A stretch of 11,021 nt of DNA from CAZUFB01 sp964619775 (GTDB lineage Bacteria; Actinomycetota; Coriobacteriia; Coriobacteriales; UMGS124): positions 1-11,021 of the forward strand of contig CAZUFB010000067.1 in NCBI GenBank assembly GCA_964619775.1, given 5' to 3'. The translations under genes were made by a program, and so were the position numbers. The notes below the pieces were generated by a model. That model was given only the letters and a program-made list of their open reading frames with translations, ran no database searches and had not been told where the DNA came from. Below are positions 6,763-11,021 of the stretch, piece after piece (the first letter of the stretch is position 1; every line of letters begins with the position of its first letter).

Positions 6763-7332
6763 CTACCCGATAGACAGAATCTCGACGATCTTGGTGACGA
6801 CCGTGTCCTCGCCGATGTACTCGCTGCTGGCGGCAAGCTCCTCGCGCTCGTCGCCGTCTACCAACTCGACTTTGACGATGGCTCCTTGGTGGCGGCCGGT
6901 CTTCTCCTCGGCGGACAGGTCGACGATGTCGTAGCCGACCATGCCCAAGCGACTGCGCAGCAGGTTGGCCTTCGTCTGGTTGTCATACCAGTTGAAGATG
7001 ATGTAGCCGTCGCCCAAGGCGTAGCCGCCGGAGAAAACCGCAAGGTTGGGGGTGCCGTCCTCGTTGGCGGTCGCAAACATGCACACCGCCGTATAGGAGT
7101 TGATGGCTTCGTAAAGCTGCTCCTCGTCGAGGTTCGTGTAAAGGTCGGTGGCAACGCTCGCAGAGCTCACGGCATCGGCCCACTCGGTCACGTCGGCGTC
7201 CCCGCCGTCGGCCTCGGATGGCTCGTCGGCGAAGGCGCGGCCGCCGGCGAGGGCAAGCCCGCCGGCGATGCCGAACATGCCGACCTTTCCGATGAGCGCA
7301 CGTCGGTCGAGCGCGGTGGCAGCAGTTTTCAT
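6763..7332 (-). CDS. Exported split-barrel flavoprotein, pyridoxamine-phosphate-oxidase-like
   Basis: This is a 189-residue protein. Residues 1-35 are an export signal with an RR pair (DRRALIG, 9-15), a hydrophobic core and a cleavage site AFA/DE, most probably Tat although the motif is less canonical than in the two larger neighbours. Residues about 65-185 resemble the FMN-binding split-barrel fold: an amphipathic helix, then TAVCMFATANEDGTPNLAVF (a 'vatl..dG.Pnva' strand pair), GGYALGDGYIIFNWYDNQTK and ANLLRSRLGMVGYD. The start at 7332 is chosen because AAGGGG lies 8 nt upstream and the signal then begins MKTAA; an in-frame ATG at 7374 would put 14 extra residues before it. Folded export via Tat fits a protein that binds flavin in the cytoplasm. 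As first gene of the operon it may donate electrons to the reductase, or be a flavin carrier or reductase itself. The family call is moderate and the role is inferred. Confidence 0.82.
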   Translation of the reverse strand: MKTAATALDRRALIGKVGMFGIAGGLALAGGRAFADEPSEADGGDADVTEWADAVSSASVATDLYTNLDEEQLYEAINSYTAVCMFATANEDGTPNLAVFSGGYALGDGYIIFNWYDNQTKANLLRSRLGMVGYDIVDLSAEEKTGRHQGAIVKVELVDGDEREELAASSEYIGEDTVVTKIVEILSIG

Positions 7333-7454
7333 AGGACCATCCCCTTGTCTGTCGTCTTGCCATGGTAGGTGCAAACTGCGACGCCGTCTTACGCCGCATG
7401 CCCGTAAGTATCGGCCCCTGGCGCGGCGGCTCCTTGCCCTGTTTTGTGGTAGAT

Positions 7455-7467
7455 TGGCAAAATGCCA
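7455..7467. promoter_or_regulatory. Palindrome in the divergent control region, candidate operator
   Basis: TGGCAAAATGCCA is a 5-3-5 perfect inverted repeat. It lies 122 bp upstream of the split-barrel start and 101 bp upstream of the regulator start, in the 236 bp between the divergent genes. Its position suits a site controlling one or both directions. I could not find a convincing promoter on either strand here; the best on the minus strand (AAGACG, 17 bp, TACCAT) is weak. Confidence 0.4.
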
Positions 7468-7557
7468 GTTCGCACGGCAGTTCAGCGCTCATGGCTGTAC
7501 ATCGCGACAGCAGCGTGCACAGGCCTGTCGGCCAAGGTGCGACGCCCGCCATAGGAC

Positions 7558-7562
7558 AGGAG
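7558..7562 (+). promoter_or_regulatory. Ribosome-binding site deciding a TTG start
   Basis: AGGAG, within GGACAGGAG, lies 6 nt before the TTG at 7569. The only nearby in-frame ATG (7491) has no Shine-Dalgarno sequence, so the site favours the TTG. Confidence 0.6.
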
Positions 7563-7568
7563 CCTTTT

Positions 7569-9293
7569 TTGGCCGTCGACCTCTTTAAAACGCGAGCGGT
7601 CACGTTGACGCGACGAGCCCACGAGCTTGCGCGCGACGGCGCGACACTGCCGCTCGCGCTGGGCTACGGGTGCTACCGCGGCGCCAACTCCCTCGTCTAC
7701 TCCACGACGATGGCCACCGAGAACGCGCCGGTGCTGTTCATCGCGAACTTCGACTTTTCGCTCGCATCCGGGGCCTTCGTCATCTTGGCCGCGTTAATGG
7801 CCGTCTGGCGCACGCTCGGGCGATCGGACGGGATGCGCATACCCGTCGCGGCTCCGACCTTGGCGCTCGCCGCGCTGCCGGCGCTGTCGTATACCGGCGT
7901 CCTCGACCGGTTTCCCGACCCCTGGGAACTTGTGCTGACGAGCGCCGCCTACGGCGTCGGCACCACCGCGCTCAGCCTCGCCTGGGTCGCCGAGCTGGTG
8001 AGGCACGGCATCGTGCGCTGCACGGCGGCATACGCCTTGGGCAGCTTCGTGCTCTCGTTCATAAGCCTGGCCGCCAAGGGGCTCCCCCCGCTCGCCGTAC
8101 CGGTATGCAGCGGCGCGCTGCTCGCAGTCGGGACCGGCATCCTGCTGCACATGAGGGGCCGTACCGCTGAGCTGCAAGCCTGTGGGCCGCGGCGCGACCT
8201 TTCGGTGAGCGACTGGCGCCGCGCCTTCGCCCGTATGGCCAACCCCATCATCGCGATGGTGGTGCTCGAAGCGGCGATCAGCTTTCTCAACGGGTTCTTC
8301 GTGGGGCACTCGTTGTTCAGCGAGGGCGGTGCGCTTTTTGCGGCCGGCTCGGTGCTCGGAGCGGGCTACGCGCTCGTCGCCAGCGTCAGCTCGTCGGCGA
8401 CGCCCGACATTCGCCGCTCGTACCGTGCCGTCTTCCCGCTGCTCACGGCCACGGTGGCACTGCTTCCTTTTGCCGGCAGCGGCCAGAACGCCGTGCTCGG
8501 CGGGGCCATCGGTTTTTGCTACAACGCGCTCAACGTGTGGACGATGTGCCTTGTCCTCGCCTATGTGGCGCAGGCGCGGCTCGACGCGGTGGCGGTCGTC
8601 GGCTGCACAACCGTGCTGGGACGCCTGAGCCAGCTTGTTTTCATCCCGCTCGGCAACACGCTGGGAATCGTCGCCGGCGGCGGCCAGGCGCAGGTCTACT
8701 CGGCCGTCGTGCTGTTCGTGGTCTACGCGCTCGCAATGCTGCTCGTGTACTTCACGCGGTCGGTACACCGCGACAGGGCGAACATCCCCGCCGGCAGTAC
8801 CCCGTCCGAAGCGGACACCCTATCAGACGAACCGACCGGCTTGAAGGCGCAAGAGGGCACGCAGGACGTCGCCGCCGAAGCCGACGCCGACTACTTCGCC
8901 GGACGGGCCGACGAGCTGGCCGGGGAATTCCACCTCACCCGACGCGAACGCGAGATTGCGCTGCTGCTCGCCCGCGGCCGGTCGGCGACATTCATCGCCG
9001 AGAACCTCTCGTGTTCGCCCGCCACGGTACGCAGCCACGCCAAGAACATCTACGCCAAGCTCGGCGTTCACTCCAAACAGGAGCTCATTGACCTGTTCTC
9101 GGACAGCTCGGCGCAGGCNNNNNNNNNNNNNNNNNNNNNNNNNNNNNNNNNNNNNNNNNNNNNNNNNNNNNNNNNNNNNNNNNNNNNNNNNNNNNNNNNN
9201 NNNNNNNNNNNNNNNNNNTCGGCGCAGGCCTCGACGTACACGCCGGACGGTCGCCTCGGCGGCGTTCGTCCCCGAGACAGGGGAAGCCCTTGA
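7569..9293 (+). CDS. Membrane-embedded LuxR-type regulator, interrupted by a sequence gap
   Basis: The N-terminal part (about residues 25-400) holds about 12 hydrophobic segments, for example VLFIANFDFSLASGAFVILA and YSAVVLFVVYALAMLLVYFT. A charged linker leads to a LuxR/GerE helix-turn-helix at about 455-512: LTRREREIALLLARG, then a recognition helix in CSPATVRSHAKNIYAKLGV. This transporter-like plus LuxR one-component architecture is characteristic of Eggerthellaceae. No catalytic or receiver domain is seen, so the membrane part presumably senses a ligand directly. The TTG start is chosen for the AGGAG 6 nt upstream; an alternative is the ATG at 7491. The gene faces away from the flavoprotein operon, making that operon a likely target. 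An N-gap (9119-9218) falls after ELIDLFSDSSAQ. If the flanking 11 bp are one overlap, the frame closes at the TGA ending at 9293 and gives 537 residues with a short polar tail. The C-terminus is uncertain. Confidence 0.88.
   Translation: MAVDLFKTRAVTLTRRAHELARDGATLPLALGYGCYRGANSLVYSTTMATENAPVLFIANFDFSLASGAFVILAALMAVWRTLGRSDGMRIPVAAPTLALAALPALSYTGVLDRFPDPWELVLTSAAYGVGTTALSLAWVAELVRHGIVRCTAAYALGSFVLSFISLAAKGLPPLAVPVCSGALLAVGTGILLHMRGRTAELQACGPRRDLSVSDWRRAFARMANPIIAMVVLEAAISFLNGFFVGHSLFSEGGALFAAGSVLGAGYALVASVSSSATPDIRRSYRAVFPLLTATVALLPFAGSGQNAVLGGAIGFCYNALNVWTMCLVLAYVAQARLDAVAVVGCTTVLGRLSQLVFIPLGNTLGIVAGGGQAQVYSAVVLFVVYALAMLLVYFTRSVHRDRANIPAGSTPSEADTLSDEPTGLKAQEGTQDVAAEADADYFAGRADELAGEFHLTRREREIALLLARGRSATFIAENLSCSPATVRSHAKNIYAKLGVHSKQELIDLFSDSSAQXXXXXXXXXXXXXXXXXXXXXXXXXXXXXXXXXXSAQASTYTPDGRLGGVRPRDRGSP
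9119..9218. other. Assembly gap of exactly 100 N
   Basis: Exactly 100 undetermined bases are present, the usual placeholder length for a gap of unknown size. The 11 bases before it (TCGGCGCAGGC) are identical to the 11 bases after it, so the true gap may be zero with an 11-base overlap, or the copies may flank an unassembled insertion. Confidence 0.95.
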
Positions 9294-9386
9294 GAGGACC
9301 TTCGCCCACGACCCCGCCGCGATCGCGCCGACGCGCGAGGACCTCGCGGCGGCATACCCGACGATCTGCAAGAATCGGCGGTCTGC

Positions 9387-9405
9387 CGCGCGCACGCGCG
9401 TTTTT
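9387..9405 (+). terminator. Intrinsic terminator after the LuxR-type gene
   Basis: A 5 bp G/C stem (CGCGC at 9387-9391 with GCGCG at 9396-9400) with a 4-nt loop is followed directly by TTTTT (9401-9405). An outer 7 bp pairing (TCGGCGG at 9375-9381 with CCGCCGA at 9408-9414) could form an alternative, longer hairpin. It lies about 95 nt past the regulator stop and before the next plus-strand gene. Confidence 0.65.
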
Positions 9406-9524
9406 GCCCGCCGATGGCGCCCGTGCGGCTCAAAAGGTCGTACACTGTCCCTTGAAAAGCACGTACGGACTGCGCGTGACGCCGCCCGACAAGATGCGCG
9501 CCACGCATGTCGTAAGGGGGTCCC

Positions 9525-11021
9525 ATGAACGTGTCCCGTCCTCGGCACCGCATCGGCCTGGCCAGCGCGACCGCCGCCCTGCTTGTAGGAACGGCAATCG
9601 GCGCCGGCGCCGTGGTGCCCGCGTGCTCCGCCCTGGCAGACGAGTCGGCCGCCTTCGCCGATGAGGGCGACGCGGCTTCGACCGGAGAGGACGACGTTCG
9701 GGCAGAGACGGAAGACGATGCCAGAAGCGGGGCCGTGCAGGCCGAGGAGGAGGCCGCGAAGGCCTTTCTTTCCGACACGGTGACCGTGAACGTCGCAGGG
9801 ACATACGCCACAGGCGACACGCAGGCGCTGCTCGACGCCGTAAACGCCCTGCGCGCCGAAGCCGCCTCCGAAGGCATCGTCACCATGGACGGCACGCTCG
9901 CCATGGGAGAGCCGCTCTCCTGGTCCTCCGGCCTCGAGTACGTCGCCCAAGTGCGCGCGGCCGAGTGCGCCTACTCCCCCGCCCGCGCCGCCGAAGGCGT
10001 GCGCCCCGACCTATCGGGTGCCGTCACGTCGACCGACGCCGCCAACTCCCTCGCCCGCTACGCCGTGGCGGCAGAACGCACGGCAAGCGTCTCGGCGACC
10101 GATCTCCTCGCGCAGATGGAACAGGAAAAAGCCGCCTTGCTCGCCTACCTCGCCGGCGAGGGGGAAACGGGCGGCTTTTACACCTATTGGCAGCTCATCT
10201 CCAACGGCGTCTCGTATATCGGCATGGCGACGTTCGAAGACGCGGCGAGCGGCACGGCGTGGACCGCGCTCGAGCTGAGCGCCTCGTCCTCCACGTCCGA
10301 CGCGGTGCTCCCCGACGGGGAGGCTTCGTGCGCCGTCAGCGTGCTCGCCGTCGACAACCTGGACTGCATCATCGTCATGTCGGACGGCGCCAGCTGCGCC
10401 GCAGGCACGGACGTGCAGCTTTCCGCCTCCGTCACCAACGCCGAGACGGGCGCCTGCTACGCGGACGGCATGGAGCTTTCCTGGTCGACGGACGACCCCG
10501 ACGTCGCAACGGTCGACGGCAACGGGCTTGTCCACTGCGTGGCCCCGGGCGAGACGCTCGTGGTCCTGTCGTGCGACGGAACGGCACTGGCCTCGTTCAC
10601 TCTCACCGTGCAGCCGGCCGTCCCCACAGGCGTGGAAGCCCAGCCAGACGGCGCGTCCACCGCGGCCGGAGTCGCCCCCGAGCTGCCCGCAACGGCGCAG
10701 ATCGTCTGGTCCGACGGCAGCGTCACCGAAGAGGCCGTGGCTTGGGACGCCATAGACCCATGCGCATACGCCGCTGCGGGCACAACCTTCACCGCGACCG
10801 GTCAAACCAGCTCGACGGGAGTGGCCGTCACCTGCGAAGTGTCGGTGGGCGATCCCGTCATAGTGTGCGTCGGCCCCGTGCCATGCATCCAAACCCCCTC
10901 CGGCACCGCGCCCGAACTGCCGGCAACCGTGCATGCGTACTGGTCCGACGGCACCGAGTCAGACGTGGAGGTGGCCTGGGAGGAGCCCGACCCGGCCGAC
11001 TACTCGGCCCGCGAGGGCGGC
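9525..11021 (+). CDS. Secreted protein with degenerate CAP-like domain and Ig-like repeats, 3' partial
   Basis: The frame runs 499 codons from the ATG at 9525 to the window edge without a stop. AAGGGGG lies 4 nt upstream. Residues 1-38 form a Sec signal (RPRHR, hydrophobic core, cleavage ALA/DE). An acidic, Ala-rich stretch (39-80) precedes a CAP/SCP-like region (about 98-255). This is recognised by TQALLDAVNALRAEA, LSWSSGLEYVAQVRAAE and the closing YIGMATF...WTALELS. There is no histidine in that region, so the CAP His/Glu site is missing and the domain is probably structural or binding. Residues about 285-362 look like a group 2 Ig-like domain (LSWSTDDPDVATVDGNGLV). Residues about 367-441 and 446 onward look like two group 4 Ig-like repeats sharing APELPAT, WSDG and DP.-.Y motifs. 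Eleven cysteines in the exported part suggest disulfides. The role is probably at the cell surface or in adhesion; a C-terminal anchor would lie beyond the window. The function is not known. Confidence 0.85.
   Translation, partial: MNVSRPRHRIGLASATAALLVGTAIGAGAVVPACSALADESAAFADEGDAASTGEDDVRAETEDDARSGAVQAEEEAAKAFLSDTVTVNVAGTYATGDTQALLDAVNALRAEAASEGIVTMDGTLAMGEPLSWSSGLEYVAQVRAAECAYSPARAAEGVRPDLSGAVTSTDAANSLARYAVAAERTASVSATDLLAQMEQEKAALLAYLAGEGETGGFYTYWQLISNGVSYIGMATFEDAASGTAWTALELSASSSTSDAVLPDGEASCAVSVLAVDNLDCIIVMSDGASCAAGTDVQLSASVTNAETGACYADGMELSWSTDDPDVATVDGNGLVHCVAPGETLVVLSCDGTALASFTLTVQPAVPTGVEAQPDGASTAAGVAPELPATAQIVWSDGSVTEEAVAWDAIDPCAYAAAGTTFTATGQTSSTGVAVTCEVSVGDPVIVCVGPVPCIQTPSGTAPELPATVHAYWSDGTESDVEVAWEEPDPADYSAREGG

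Noticed and set aside
4636..7368. Plus-strand open frame of about 910 codons
   Set aside because: It runs antisense through both flavoprotein genes and their spacer. Its composition is biased and it has no domain similarity, while the minus-strand genes have clear domains and ribosome-binding sites.
6763..7374. Longer split-barrel protein starting at the ATG at 7374
   Set aside because: It would bury the signal peptide behind 14 residues. The ATG at 7332 has AAGGGG at 8 nt.
9525..9640. Lipoprotein signal at Cys34 of the CAP-like protein
   Set aside because: The residues before it are VPA, and Pro at -2 does not fit the lipobox. An ALA/DE signal peptidase I site follows 4 residues later.
1..11021. 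CRISPR array, tRNA, rRNA, transposase or integrase gene
   Set aside because: No regularly spaced repeats, cloverleaf-like sequence, rRNA core or recombinase motif was seen. The only hint of a mobile element is the 11 bp duplication at the N-gap.

Overview
The window looks like chromosomal DNA of a high-GC, anaerobic, probably gut-dwelling actinomycete of the Coriobacteriia (Eggerthella, Gordonibacter, Adlercreutzia or Slackia type). The pointers are the strong G/C bias at third codon positions, three twin-arginine (Tat) signal peptides, an exported FAD/FMN reductase of the fumarate-reductase superfamily, and a transcription factor that joins about 12 membrane helices to a C-terminal LuxR helix-turn-helix. 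The assignment rests on gene style, not on a marker gene.

Layout. (1) Positions 1-4135, minus strand: an oligopeptide/dipeptide-type ABC importer operon read from high to low coordinates. A Tat-exported family 5 solute-binding protein (4135-2582) is followed by a hairpin-rich 364 bp spacer, a DppB-type permease (2217-1261), and a DppC-type permease fused in frame to a DppD-type ATPase (1256 to beyond position 1). The visible ATPase P-loop has Glu where the catalytic Lys is expected. (2) 4136-4731: a gene-free stretch with a good sigma-70-like promoter for the importer, a tandem 14-mer repeat upstream of it, and a terminator-like hairpin for the next operon. (3) 4732-7332, minus strand: a two-gene operon. 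A small exported split-barrel (pyridoxamine-phosphate-oxidase-like) protein is read first, then an exported FAD-binding reductase with a C-terminal FMN-binding domain. The reductase lacks the dicarboxylate-binding residues of fumarate reductase. (4) 7333-7568: a divergent control region with a 13 bp perfect palindrome. (5) 7569-9293, plus strand: the membrane LuxR-type regulator, probably starting at TTG, interrupted near its C-terminus by exactly 100 N. (6) 9294-9524: a spacer with an intrinsic terminator. (7) 9525-11021, plus strand, open at the window edge: a secreted protein with a degenerate CAP/SCP-like domain followed by bacterial Ig-like domains, unusually rich in cysteine.

How it may fit together (inference): segments 3-5 form a self-contained unit. 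A membrane-embedded one-component regulator sits divergently next to an operon that exports two flavoproteins and carries no cytochrome or quinol dehydrogenase. This fits inducible extracytoplasmic use of one organic electron acceptor whose identity the sequence does not reveal. The importer next door is probably a separate transcription unit, because it has its own promoter and a hairpin separates the two.
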